In this document: positions 27,555 to 37,714 of the stretch, in pieces
How the letters are laid out: every line of letters starts with the position of its first letter
Position numbering within the stretch: the stretch's first letter is position 1
Assembly (NCBI GenBank): GCA_030849075.1
Contig: JASAOO010003334.1
Location: forward strand, 1 to 43,113
Length of the DNA: 43,113 bases
Source of the DNA: Zelonia costaricensis
Taxonomy: Eukaryota > Euglenozoa > Kinetoplastea > Trypanosomatida > Trypanosomatidae
Direction of reading: 5' to 3'
Made by a program: the position numbers and the translations under genes
Notes under the pieces: model-generated
Database searches by the model: none
Told to the model about the DNA's origin: nothing
Seen by the model: the letters and a program-made list of their open reading frames with translations, nothing else

Positions 27555-28328
27555 ATGCGTGCGTCGCCGACGACCCCCTCTCCGCGACCGTCCCCAGCGG
27601 TGGCGGAGTTCCTGCAGCGGGCGGCTGAGGATGACATTGTGTGTGCCTTTGGGCCGGATTTCTTCTTCGGCGCCCGCACGGGGGCCAGCGCCGGCTGTCT
27701 CTTCTCCGCCGCCCTGTGCGGCTACACGTTCCACCTCTTGAGGGAGGACCAGCGCGAGGTGGACTTCCTGGCGGGCCTGAAGCGGGGTCAGCGCAGTCCG
27801 CACTTCTCGTCGTGGACACTGCTGCGGGGTTTTCGTACGCAGCCGATGCTGACGACCGGCTGCGTCGCGCTGGCCACGACGTGCGTCATGAAAGCGGTGA
27901 AGTGCTATCTGGCCAACCAGCGCTGTTGCGAGTTTTTCATGGACGACATCGACTTTGGGGTGCTGCTGGACATGAGCAAGAGAGACGTGGGTGCAGCCAC
28001 GCTTCTGTCCAGCCTCACGCAGGAGGGCGCGCCGAGCCGAGAGACCGCCGGCGCACCGCAGCCCGTCGCTTCCCTTTCATCGGGGGACGCGCTGGGCACT
28101 GCACCCGGGACGGACGACTGCGGCACGCACGACGCCGTGTCGACAGTGTCCTCGTTGCTGCAGAAGCACAGCAGCCGGCCGGGCCGCGGGCTGCAGGCTG
28201 CGCAGCTGTACCGGCCGCCCACGTACTACGACGGCGTCGCCGTCGCCTTTCTCGGATCCGTCCTCGACTGCTACCTGCCGCAGAAGCCGGTGCAGTCGTA
28301 TCACCACATGCGTGGTGGGCTTTGGTGA
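27555..28328 (+). CDS. Unknown protein with two hydrophobic segments
   Basis: The product is 257 aa and I do not recognise it. Two moderately hydrophobic, Gly/Ala/Cys-containing segments are visible: residues about 36-56 (FGARTGASAGCLFSAALCGY) and 97-116 (LTTGCVALATTCVMKAVKCY). They could be short membrane helices or buried core helices. Cysteines are frequent in the first half (CLFSAALC, CVMKAVKC, QRCCEF). Residues about 155-215 are low complexity, and the C-terminus regains order (PPTYYDGVAVAFLGSVLDCY). The small-residue spacing faintly recalls Tim17-type membrane proteins, but I find no convincing signature and assign no function. 27555 is the first ATG after the predicted acceptor; the frame opens earlier only with GTG. 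Confidence 0.75.
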   Translation: MRASPTTPSPRPSPAVAEFLQRAAEDDIVCAFGPDFFFGARTGASAGCLFSAALCGYTFHLLREDQREVDFLAGLKRGQRSPHFSSWTLLRGFRTQPMLTTGCVALATTCVMKAVKCYLANQRCCEFFMDDIDFGVLLDMSKRDVGAATLLSSLTQEGAPSRETAGAPQPVASLSSGDALGTAPGTDDCGTHDAVSTVSSLLQKHSSRPGRGLQAAQLYRPPTYYDGVAVAFLGSVLDCYLPQKPVQSYHHMRGGLW

Positions 28329-29539
28329 ACGGGGGGCCTCGCTCGGTGCTCTCTTGCGTGAGGCCTGTCCTCTTTTCGCGCGGCCTTCGGATGTTGTGTG
28401 TTTCCGAGTTGGGGAGTGGCTGTGGGCCTCACATGGCCAGCGCAACGTGCGCCTCGTCACAAAGCTCAACCTCACCCCTGTGCCGCATACCAGTACTCGC
28501 CCCCTCCCCCCATCCCCAGGTCCCTGCGGCCTGTGACAGGACTGTTTCGGAGGAAGCAACCGCCAGGGCTTTCGCTGCACGGCAACGCGTGTAAGACGCT
28601 GGCCGCTTCCGCCCCTGCGGTGCTGGAAGGTTCGACCGACCTCGTCGTTGTATGCGCACGGCTGTCTTTGGCTACGCTCGCGCCTATGCCGTCTCTTCAG
28701 CTTCCGCCCTTCATCTCCGTCGTCCCTCCCACGCTACCTTTCGCGCATGACGTCTCGTAACACAACGCCTTCGCCCATTGCTCCTCTCTTCTCAAAATAC
28801 CATTTCACATACACACACACACACACGTGCTCCCACCCGTAGTTCCTTCTCTGTAGAGTAACAATTCCACGTGCATCCGCTCACACCGAGGTTGCGCCGC
28901 GACGAACTCAGCTAGACCGCTGCATACGTCGAGGCGTGGCGCAACGGGTGGTCTGTGGCGCACCAGTAGCACGTGTCCTCTCGCGCTTTCTTTCTGTTTC
29001 GCGTTGTTTTCTGCAAGAGAATTCTGGCGGCTGTCCTGGGAGCGCTCGAGGTGTCCGTTGCCGCCGTCCTCGCTTGCACGTCTTCTTCCCCTCGCTCTGC
29101 TTTCTGAAGATACTCGAGGGAGTCACACCTGCCGAGAAGCGGTTCTGGTGCGCCGCCTATCTCCGCCACGCCTCCTCCCGCCTTTCTCCCGCTGCTCCTC
29201 CCCCCTCCCCTTTTCTCCTTTCGTGTTGCACCCGCCCCCCTCCCATCATAGGTTCGATTCTCTTCTTTTTCCTTTCCTCCCCTACATGCTGCTTTGTATC
29301 ACTCCTTCCCTCAGCAACTGACCACTCGACTGAAACGTAGACACCAGCAGACAGGCGCACAGGCACAAGGCGCGACGTGTAGTTCCTGAACGCTTGACGC
29401 TCAGACGTGAAGCTGTTATTTTTGCGCCACCGTGCTTCCACGTATTTTGCTCGCTCGACGTGCTGGGCCCCGTCGCTCAAAGAGGGTGCACGCAATCGAG
29501 TTCCTGACCTCCAATTGCTGGCGTCGTCGCGAAGGCAGG
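28329..29539. other. 1.2-kb spacer and leader of the 29540 gene
   Basis: There is no supported gene. A CA tract lies at about 28811-28826, and T/C-rich blocks at about 28670-28740 and 29090-29314. The predicted leader (29315-29539) is balanced in composition and has no ATG. Confidence 0.6.
29258..29314 (+). promoter_or_regulatory. Predicted SL trans-splice acceptor for the 29540 gene
   Basis: A long T/C tract ends in AG at 29313-29314. An earlier AG at 29250-29251, after another C/T tract, is possible. No ATG lies between 29314 and 29540. Confidence 0.55.
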
Positions 29540-31381
29540 ATGGAGGGCATCTCTGCGGAGTCGTCCACCATGTCCCCACTGGAAGCCGGCAGCACCGCGC
29601 ACCCTTCCTACGCCGCTCCGATGTTTGACCGAGATGCATCGTCGTTCGGGTCGCCGCTGATGGCCGAGGCGCGTCGCGACACCGTCATCACGCTCAACTC
29701 GGCTCAGTCGCTTCGCTCGATTCCAGTCCCGGGCAAGGTACCGACGGCGAGCCAGAACAACCTGTCCCTCGCTAGCACCCATGGCGCGAACAAGGAGGAC
29801 TCGACGACGGGGTCGTGGGCCGGGGCGCAGTGTGAAAGCAGCACGACGCTGTCGCAGGGCGAGGCAGTCGCGCTGGACCGACGCCCTGTGTTTGGCGACT
29901 GGAACGCGACGCGCACGGCGGACGGCGGCGGCAGCGCGGCGGAGAGCAGCACGGCGGTCAGACTGGTGGCCCCGGCGGACGAGAAGCGCACGGCGGCGTC
30001 GCGCGAGCCTCTGAACTGCACCGGTGCTGCTGCCGCCGCCCCCAGTGACAACGGCGGGCGACGTGACAGCACCGCCTTTGACGACCCGGCGCAGCGGTGG
30101 CAGCCGCAGGGACTGTTTGGTGGGCACCTGGAGAGACTCAGGGTGCGCGCCCCCAACGGGGACACGGGCTCGTTGTTTGCCGTCGTCCTCAACGGCGAGG
30201 CCCCTGACGACCTGCCACCGCTGCCGCCACCGGTCGAGGAGCCGCGCAGTCGCCCCTCCACGCCGAGCGTCAACGCCATCCAGCTGCGCCCCGACTACGC
30301 TCCGGTGACGCCGTTCATGTCCATCTCGTCCCCCCTCTCCGCTTCGGTGCGCAGCGTCTCGCGCCTGCGCACGTCGGTGCAACAGCTGGCTGGGTCCTCG
30401 CTCCACGGCCTCGGCTCGAGCACCTCGCTGAGCACGGCACTTGAGATGCCGATGTCGATGGAGTCGGCCGCGGCAGAGGCGCGCTCTTATGGCGCGTCTG
30501 CCCTGCACGCCGCCTCTGTTCTGGCTCGGCGCGGGTCGGAGGCCACGAAGCTTCGTGAGGTCACTTTTGTGCCGGCGAAGCTGGGTGACACCGGCCGGTC
30601 CGCCATGATGACGACCGCAGACCCGTCCACCTTCTCGCCAGGCAACAGTACGGCGAACACGCACCAGCCGTCCCCGATGAACCCCAACGCCCCGACGGTC
30701 CCGTCCTCACCGGTGGCGTTCCGCGCCGTGCCCGGCTCGCCCGCCGTCTTCTCCGGTTGGAAGTGCGCGTCCGAGGAGCAGCGCGAACGCCGCGCCATCT
30801 CCCAGGAGGAGATGTCGTCATTTGAGAAACTGCTGGAGCGGGAGGTCTCGGCGTACCTGACCTTGAGCCGGCAACAGCGCGCAGCGGCGCGGAAGCGCAA
30901 CGAGTCACTTGCTGCGTCGGCGCAGCGGCAGCTCGCGGAGGCCGAGACGCGTCAGCTTCACGACTCGATGCACACCCGGCTGCGCGTTGCCGAAGCCGCT
31001 CACCAGGACTCGCTGCGAAGCATCCAGCTGCAGAACTCACCTCCGTCTGCCTCCTCGGCGGGCGAACGGGCCCCGCGGACCCCGTCGCTGCCCGCGTACC
31101 AGCTGCAAATCGAAGGGGACGACTCCACGCGCACCTTCCCGCGTGGGGTGCCGCGTCTGCACGGCGTGACCCGCAGCATGGACGTGACGTGCGCTTCCGC
31201 ACCCGTGCCACGGCAGCTGTCCCTCGAGCCGTCCTGTGCGTCGGCGGTGACTGAGGGTCGGAAGGGCGGCGGCGACCCGCTCGTATCGGCAGAGATACAG
31301 CGGCAGCTCCGCCTCGGCAGGCAGCCGGTGGGCAAGGCAGATGCCTGGATGGCGGACTCGGTCGCAACGGAGTTGCACTGA
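29540..31381 (+). CDS. Unknown Ser/Ala-rich, largely disordered protein
   Basis: The product is 613 aa and no domain is recognisable. Most of it is Ser, Thr, Ala and Pro-rich with many Ser-Pro and Thr-Pro pairs (for example RPSTPSVN, APVTPFMS), as in heavily phosphorylated cytoskeletal or signalling scaffolds. One ordered element stands out: residues about 418-497 are charged, Gln/Glu/Arg-rich and heptad-like (SQEEMSSFEKLLEREVSAYL and the following Arg/Gln-rich stretch), suggesting a coiled coil of about 80 residues. A shorter region near 315-350 (SAAAEARSYGASALHAAS) may also be helical. No signal peptide or membrane span is seen. The frame opens at 29432 with GTG, but 29540 is the first ATG. 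Codon composition matches the neighbouring genes, so it is very likely real. Confidence 0.8.
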   Translation: MEGISAESSTMSPLEAGSTAHPSYAAPMFDRDASSFGSPLMAEARRDTVITLNSAQSLRSIPVPGKVPTASQNNLSLASTHGANKEDSTTGSWAGAQCESSTTLSQGEAVALDRRPVFGDWNATRTADGGGSAAESSTAVRLVAPADEKRTAASREPLNCTGAAAAAPSDNGGRRDSTAFDDPAQRWQPQGLFGGHLERLRVRAPNGDTGSLFAVVLNGEAPDDLPPLPPPVEEPRSRPSTPSVNAIQLRPDYAPVTPFMSISSPLSASVRSVSRLRTSVQQLAGSSLHGLGSSTSLSTALEMPMSMESAAAEARSYGASALHAASVLARRGSEATKLREVTFVPAKLGDTGRSAMMTTADPSTFSPGNSTANTHQPSPMNPNAPTVPSSPVAFRAVPGSPAVFSGWKCASEEQRERRAISQEEMSSFEKLLEREVSAYLTLSRQQRAAARKRNESLAASAQRQLAEAETRQLHDSMHTRLRVAEAAHQDSLRSIQLQNSPPSASSAGERAPRTPSLPAYQLQIEGDDSTRTFPRGVPRLHGVTRSMDVTCASAPVPRQLSLEPSCASAVTEGRKGGGDPLVSAEIQRQLRLGRQPVGKADAWMADSVATELH

Positions 31382-31585
31382 CCTGCTCCGCTCTGCTTTG
31401 CGTCAAGTGCGCTGTCCAACACCATGGGAAAACTGCGGGTGAGAAGAGGTCTAGGCATCCCTTCTCCCTCCAGCAGTCGTGCACCACCGACTTCAGTCGT
31501 TGTTTGTTTCGTTAGCTAAGTGCGAGGAGGAAGGTCGGTGCAGCCTTACACAGGCGAGGACACCGCCACTCTCGCGACGTCCACT

Positions 31586-31613
<28 letters not shown>
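31586..31613 (+). repeat. (CA)n microsatellite
   Basis: 28 nt of pure CA about 205 nt downstream of the stop codon at 31381. Confidence 0.95.
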
Positions 31614-31618
<5 letters not shown>

Positions 31619-32032
31619 TCGCCGAGAGAGAGCAAAATGCTCTTTCGCGGCCCCTCTCTACCGCGTTCGCATGTAAAGCGCGTGTGCAGCTGGACGTCGT
31701 TCTTGCTTAGTGTGTGTGTCTGTGCGTGTTTCTGTGTGTTCGGTTGTTTAATACCGAAGCGAGGGGGACCTCGACGTCCCGTCGAGGAGCGCATCTCGAG
31801 GTCTTCTCCTGTGGTGGATGACGTCTTCTCACTTTGGCCCCCCTTCTTTCTCTCTCTCAAGCCATCCCTTTCCCACTTCTTCAAAGCTGAGTGACGCATA
31901 AGTCAATCCGCTCGTGCTTGTCCCGTTTTCTCTCTTTCCTGCTGTCTTCGTGGTCCTCTGGTTTCCCTATACACACCTGGCAGTACTGCCGAGCACTTGG
32001 CGTCATGCACGTGTGGTGAGGCCACGTCGGTG

Positions 32033-32048
32033 TTTTTTTTTTTTTTTT
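32033..32048 (+). repeat. 16-nt T homopolymer
   Basis: An uninterrupted T16 run inside the long gap. It could serve as a polypyrimidine tract for a non-coding transcript. Confidence 0.95.
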
Positions 32049-35000
32049 CGTGGACGACTGCGTCCTCTCCGGCTCCCGCGTTACGCTGCCTGGCGTGTTT
32101 TGTTGTTGTTTCTTCCCTTTTCCCCATTGGATCCCCCAGGTGCGTGTCACAACGTGCGGAAGAGTAGTGCGCAGGCGCCGACGGCGATGAGACAGTTGTG
32201 GTCGCAGAACATGCCCCAACTCGTTGCCTTGCAGAGACGCACAGCTGGACCGGAAAACCCGTCCTGGGCCGGGCACGTCTTTTGCGAGCTTCTCGCCATG
32301 CACACTCCAGTGTTGTCCACGTGCGCCCCCTCTCCCCCCCCCCAACTTGAGGATTCTGGAGGAGGTGTGTGTGGGGGAGGGGGGGGGGAAAGGGGGAGCA
32401 ACACGCAGCTGCTCAACTTGGAACTCGTTTCATCTCGAGTCCTTTAGCATTCGGTGTTTGCCTTTTTTCTTTCTACCCTTTTGTTATTGCGCTTGCGCTC
32501 CTCTGTACATTCCCGTGCGCCTGTTCATGATTTCGTTTTCCACCTCTCTTTTACGCCCGTTTCCCTTTTCTCTATCTTGCACATTGCACATTGCCTTTCC
32601 TGCCTTTCCACCGACACAACAGTGAAGTGAACACGCCGCACGTTTCAGATTCTTCTTTTGTTACTTGGGAATGCCACTCTATGGAACGCACCGAGCCTTG
32701 CAGGAAAGGTCCACCGTGACAGCTACAGCACCACGCTCGATCCGCTGCGGCGGCCCTGCCTTTCTCGTCTCACCACTTCTTCTTTTGTTCGGGTTTTCAG
32801 TCCTGATGATCAGTTGATTTGCCTTTCCCTACTTTCACTTTGCCTACTTTCATTTACCTCGTCTACGTTTCTTCTCTGTTTTCTTTCTTCTTTGTGCTGT
32901 ATCGGCTGCGTTGTGTGTTTGTTGTTGGCTGGGACGAGAGTGCTGCACTGACGAGGGTGGAAGCCTTAACGATGCTGCCGGGGCAACTTCCTGAAGCTTT
33001 TGAGGAGAAGAAAACAAAAAAAAAACTGTTGGACATCGTTTTCTTGTTCATCTTTTCCATCGATAGCACACTCTCTTTTTTTCGCTTTGCAGCTCACAGA
33101 GTTGTGTTTTTTCTGGGCCTAGGTTTTGAGCTTCTGCCCGTACTACAGAATTGTCTTCTCCTCCTGAGCCCCTTCTATTTGCCTTTTGCTTCCTCTCTGC
33201 TTGGTAGTCGCCTCGCACGCTTTACGACGGGCACTTGCACTGTCGTGGAGCAGCGAAGGGGCTTGCGCGCCCCTGACGACGTGGCACTTGTCTGCTTTCT
33301 CTTTGACGTGCTGTCGTGGTTGTCTGTGTGTTCTCACACTTGCTTCGCTAACGTTGCTGTATGCCTCCCCAGAGGCAACAGCAAGGAACGGAAGTCGTTT
33401 CGTTTGTTGGTGTTGATGGTGCGCATGTGTGTGCGTGTGTGTATGTATGTACTGGTTTGTGCCGTACTGCCGCTTCGCGCTTTTTTTTTCTTTCACAGGG
33501 ACTCGCGCGGGGCACGCATGTTGATCGTCTCTGTTCGTCAGCACTTTTACCTCTTTGTGCAATGGTAAGCCAACGAGATTGCTGAGGCGTGCGCGCTGGC
33601 AGCGTCCTGAGAATCAAGTGCCGGGTGGCGTTCTATGCACACAGACATACGAGCACACGCACAAACACAAACACGCACCTCAATACCGTTGCGTTGGAAG
33701 CCACCGTTACACAAAGGAAGCCTCTGCTTCTCCCTGGCGACCTGCTCCTGGCTGACCTTTGTCAGCTGCGTTCTGAAGTCCGACGTCGTCCCTCCCTCGT
33801 CTTCTACCCGTGGCCCTCTATTTCATGGGTTCATTCGGCTTCGATTACTGTGATGTACGCTTACCACTTTTGTTCTCTTTGCGGAACACCTTCGCGCGTC
33901 GTAGCGCGCGCTTTCGTTTGCTGTTGCCCTTCTCCATCTCCGCTTCTTTCTCTTCTGTTCCCTTCATCTGCCTCACACCGCTTTTGCGTTTCGGGAGGGG
34001 AGGGAAGGGGGGGAAAGCGCTGTGCGGGTGCAACTGCTGTCATCTGTCTGCCCTCCCCCCCCCTTTGCCACTTGAAACTCTTTTATTGGGGGCCCGTCTT
34101 CCTTGTTTAGCCATCCGTTTTGCGCGCTGTTTGTCTCTGTTCTTACCCTTTTCCCCGTGCCTCTTCTGTCTTCAATCCGCCGCTTCGTTCTAGCTCCATC
34201 TGCATGCAAGCCCCAAAGCGGGCTTTGTTGCTTCGTTCCTGTCGCTGCCCCCCCCCCCCCCCTCCCCCTCGTACTTGCGTGCGGCCTCCTGCGTTTGCCA
34301 TGGAAAGGTCGGGGTGCAGTAATGCATCGCCGTGTGTGCCTCGCAAGCACTCCGCGACAGTACTGCTCTGCCATTTTGATTTTTTGTGTTTGCCTGCCTT
34401 CTGCGGCCCTGACAAAGCGGAGCGCTTTGTACTTCTACTGCGTGTCTTTTCGTGCACGAGGCGTGTCGTTTTAGGCAATTGCTCGTGTGTGTGTGTGTGA
34501 CGGGTGATTTGTGCAGGTGTGTGCATTTGTCTTCACGTCCCTAGTTCCTTTGCAGCAGTCTCTCACGTACAAGACGCTGCTTTTCGCGGTCCGCGTCCAC
34601 CCACTGTCTGAGCTCGTTCTCCGCCTTTCCTAGGCGATTCGCGAATGTGTGTGTGTGTGTGTACGCCGGCGGACCGTAAGCAAGTACGCTTCCTGTTCTC
34701 GTTTGCGTCCTGACGTGATCTTGCGTGTTGTCCCTCTTCATGCGTGCCTCAGTTTGCAATATATATATGCGCGTGTGAGACCAGGTGCTAGGGTGTGTGC
34801 GCTTCCGGTTCTGACTTCCCCCTCCTCTGTGCGCTGTGAACTCCTTTTTCTTTTTTTTGTCTTTGGTCTACTTCAGCGTGCGGAGTGTCGCTGGGGTGGA
34901 CCGGCGCACTGTGTGATTGCTCCTTGTCTCCTCCTCCCTCCCTCCCTCCCTCCTGTTCCTCCCCGTCTCGCGTCCGCCGCTTGCCGCTTTTGCCTTGGTT

Positions 35001-35549
35001 GTTGTTGTTGTTTTCTGGTCCATCATGTGCGTCGCCGTCCCACCTTTTCTCCTCCTCCCCCTTTGCTTTGTCTGTCTTCGCGTCTCCTTGTTGTGCGGCG
35101 CGCCAGACTGCCCTTGTCTGGGTCGTGCGCCGTTCCCCCCCCCCCCCCCTCTGTCCCTCCTTTAGTCCATCTTCATGTTCACCGAGTTTTCAGGCCAATG
35201 TGCGTACACCGATCCAGACCGTTTCTCTACAGAAAAAGAAAGAAGAAGAAAGAATCAACACGTGGAATGGGCTCATGGAGACGTGGGGCGCGCAGTTCCC
35301 CCCTCGATCGCCGACACCGATAGCCGCCAGCGTAGTGCACGTGGTTGAGCGCTGGAATCAGCGTGGCCACGCAAGTGTCTACTGACATGACTCGGGGTTT
35401 TCTCCAACCTGAGTGCTCGAGCTCCCACCGATGGGCTGCGGGAGTGCTGTAGTGCATGCGCAGCAGCGAGGTCTTTCGTCCTCAACTCTCGCGTTTTTTT
35501 TTCTGGAAAGGGACTGACTGGCTGGCTGGTGCTGCCGACTTTGCTGGCT

Positions 35550-35587
35550 GCCCCCCTCCCCCTCTATCCCTCCTCCTTCCTCCGCAG
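35550..35587 (+). promoter_or_regulatory. Predicted SL trans-splice acceptor for the pseudophosphatase gene
   Basis: A near-pure C/T tract of about 35 nt ends in AG at 35586-35587, the strongest acceptor in the window. The leader of about 270 nt contains exactly one ATG before the CDS start, at 35859. Confidence 0.65.
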
Positions 35588-35858
35588 GACAGGGCGCGGT
35601 GCGCCACGCTTCAGTGGTAGCCTGTGCCGCCGCTCTCGGTGTCAAGTTGCCCACTAACGCGTGACGGACTCCATCGTCTTGCAACTGCCAACTCTTCTCT
35701 CCGAACCCTGCCGCCGCCTGAACCCCCACAATACACTTGACGCGCCGTCTGCCGCCTCTGCAACGGCGCCGCACCGCTCGCCGTGTGCTGGGAAAGCGCC
35801 GTCGAGAACACGACGCTCGGCATCCTAGTGCCGAAGAACACACAACGCCCGTATCGAG

Positions 35859-35867
35859 ATGCAATGA
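35859..35867 (+). other. Two-codon uORF (Met-Gln-stop) overlapping the main start
   Basis: The sequence ATGCAATGA contains the uORF ATG-CAA-TGA at 35859-35867 and the main ATG at 35864-35866. Stop and start therefore overlap by two bases. This is the first ATG after the predicted SL acceptor. Confidence 0.6.
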
Positions 35868-37714
35868 AGGCCTTCCCCCTGCAGCACAAGAAACTGCAGC
35901 GACTTACGCTGCCATACCTGCAGGTTGGCACGTGCGAAGTCATGAACCTCGCCCACACCTACAACATGGATTCCTTCAACGTGTTCAACCGGAAGAACAG
36001 CAGCGTCTACGACGACGCGACGGCAGCCGCCTCGTCGATTAGTCCGTTGGTGTCACCGAGGGGTCCGGCCTTCTTGGGTGAGGTGGTGGGCGGCGGGCTG
36101 CTGGACAGCTACACCGGTCGCACCGCCTCGTCCTTTGTGAGCAGCTACCTCGCCAAGGCTTTGAGCATGCACACCGTTGTCCCCACGGAGCTGAGGGCTC
36201 TCCGCAAAGAGGACTCGTCCGACCCACTTGTGGCCATCATGACCGCCGCCCTAGCCCGTCGCCGAGGCATGCGAACGGGTCTCGGGAGCGTCGTGACGGA
36301 GTGGGACTTGCAGCAGTACGCAATCAGCGCGGACGCCGCCTTCTTCCGGGCCTGCGCGGCGGGCCGCCGGCCCCCGCTGGAGACGCACACGTCGCACGCC
36401 GCGCACACCTCGAAAGCCGCCGCGGAGGAGTTGCAGGGCGGCGGCACGGACACGCTGCAGCCGGGCAGCGTGCCAGTAGAGGAGAGCGGCTGTCGGGGTG
36501 TGTGGTTCACGGCCACCGCGGCGCCGACAGCGCTGGCGGAGCAGCAGCGGCGTGATCTGCAGGAACGCCGACGTCAGCTGGCACCGCCCCCGCAGAAGGT
36601 GCTCGCCGCGGCCGAAGCGGAGGCGGAGCGAAAACTGCGCAGCCTGCTGGACCAAACCCCGTTCTGCCTCGACGTCGCTGTCGGGGGCGTCGGCAACTCC
36701 CGGGCCTTTGGTGTGGCGCGCAACCCCTTGACGGAAGCGACGCGCAGCCTGCTGGACCCCACCCGCGAACGAACCGTGCCGCTGAGCACGGATCACACGC
36801 CCCTGCGCTCCTCCGAGTACCGGCGCATCATCACCGCTGGCGGCACGGTGGACTCCGCCGTCGGCGACATCATTGACGGCAACCCGTACTACAACGTCTC
36901 GCGCAGTTTCGGGCACTGGTCGATGAAGCGCGACGGACGGCGGTCGCCAGTGGAGCAGAAGATGATCGCACTGCCGACGGTCAGCACGTGGCGCATGCTG
37001 CCTGGCGATGCGCTGGTGCTGTGCAACCACGCTGTGTTCGAGACCCGCCAGCAAGAGGACAGCACGATGGACGAGCTGGCCAAGGTCGTGGGACGCGGGC
37101 TCTCTCGCGGACTCCCGGCTGAGCACATCGCCGCCTCGCTCTGCGATTTTGCCATTCGGTTTGGCGCCGAGCACTCGCTGCAGGTCATGGTCGCCGTCGC
37201 GCCTGACGCGGCGGTAGCGAAAGAGCTTTCGGAGCAGCATCGGCAAAGCCAGCCGACATCGTCGGCATCAACAGCAAGCACAGGCGACGCGGCAAGCACC
37301 GGTGCTGCACCTCGGTTTGAGGAGTGGGTGGAACCGGGCCCTGTGTATGTTGGTGCATGCCACAAGTACCCAGATCTGCGTCGCCGGCTGCAGCTCGACT
37401 GCGAACGGTGCGGGGTGCCACTCGCCACGCTGCTGCGCCTCCGCTACGAGCGTGTGCGGGCCCTACTCCCATCACGGCACGCGCTTCCCCTCATGGCCTA
37501 CTACGCCAGCGAGTGTGGCGCGTTGCAGCAGGTGATGGACGAGGAGGCGGCGTTCTTCGATGCGGATGTGCTGCGCGATGGCGTCGAGTCAGATAGTCCG
37601 CAGGCCTCGGCCCTCTTCGAGAAGCTTGCCGCCTCACTACGCCCCGTCGCTGAAACGCCAACGCCGCCGCGCCGCAACCAGTCGAGGCCGGAGGAAGCTT
37701 CGCGTGTCGGGTAA
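35864..37714 (+). CDS. PP2C-fold pseudophosphatase
   Basis: The product is 616 aa. The PP2C (PPM) fold can be followed along its length, but its metal and catalytic residues are replaced. The V-F-D-G-H-G motif reads VFNRKN (N42-N45); G-D-S-R reads GNSRA (Asn278); the strand with STDHTP (Asp310) and the RRIITAGG helix are kept; S-R-x-F-G-D reads SRSFGH (His351); C-D-G-x-x-D reads CNHAVFE (Asn388, His389, Glu393); and the final D-N reads EH (Glu436, His437). With essentially every metal-binding Asp lost, it cannot be a normal Mn/Mg phosphatase. A binding or regulatory role is inferred. Inserts of low complexity lie near residues 160-255 and 450-490. The frame opens with GTG at 35783 and the upstream residues look protein-like, so a non-ATG extension cannot be excluded. 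Confidence 0.78.
   Translation: MKAFPLQHKKLQRLTLPYLQVGTCEVMNLAHTYNMDSFNVFNRKNSSVYDDATAAASSISPLVSPRGPAFLGEVVGGGLLDSYTGRTASSFVSSYLAKALSMHTVVPTELRALRKEDSSDPLVAIMTAALARRRGMRTGLGSVVTEWDLQQYAISADAAFFRACAAGRRPPLETHTSHAAHTSKAAAEELQGGGTDTLQPGSVPVEESGCRGVWFTATAAPTALAEQQRRDLQERRRQLAPPPQKVLAAAEAEAERKLRSLLDQTPFCLDVAVGGVGNSRAFGVARNPLTEATRSLLDPTRERTVPLSTDHTPLRSSEYRRIITAGGTVDSAVGDIIDGNPYYNVSRSFGHWSMKRDGRRSPVEQKMIALPTVSTWRMLPGDALVLCNHAVFETRQQEDSTMDELAKVVGRGLSRGLPAEHIAASLCDFAIRFGAEHSLQVMVAVAPDAAVAKELSEQHRQSQPTSSASTASTGDAASTGAAPRFEEWVEPGPVYVGACHKYPDLRRRLQLDCERCGVPLATLLRLRYERVRALLPSRHALPLMAYYASECGALQQVMDEEAAFFDADVLRDGVESDSPQASALFEKLAASLRPVAETPTPPRRNQSRPEEASRVG

Larger units (their letters stand above)
31382..35863. 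other. 4.5-kb non-coding gap, the longest in the window
   Basis: I find no credible protein gene. The + strand is T/C-rich over most of its length, producing long Phe/Leu/Ser frames (for example 32819-33568) that I reject. Landmarks are a CA tract at 31586-31613, a T16 run at 32033-32048, a balanced island at about 32140-32340, a G-rich block at 32373-32396, C15 runs at 34248-34262 and 35135-35149, and several tract-plus-AG sites (for example AG at 31860-31861 and 32621-32622). The end from 35550 carries the acceptor for the next gene. Confidence 0.6.

Noticed and set aside
29251..29261. ggttcgattct, similar to a tRNA T-loop (B box)
   Set aside because: There is no matching acceptor or anticodon stem around it. 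It lies inside a pyrimidine tract before the 29540 gene.
32803..32818. tgatgat resembling a snoRNA C box
   Set aside because: It is preceded by C, and no CTGA D box or terminal stem occurs at a suitable distance.
32819..33568. A 249-codon + strand frame with many Phe/Leu segments resembling a membrane protein
   Set aside because: The hydrophobicity comes from T/C runs typical of Leishmania spacers. There is no family resemblance and the codon use is unlike the real genes.
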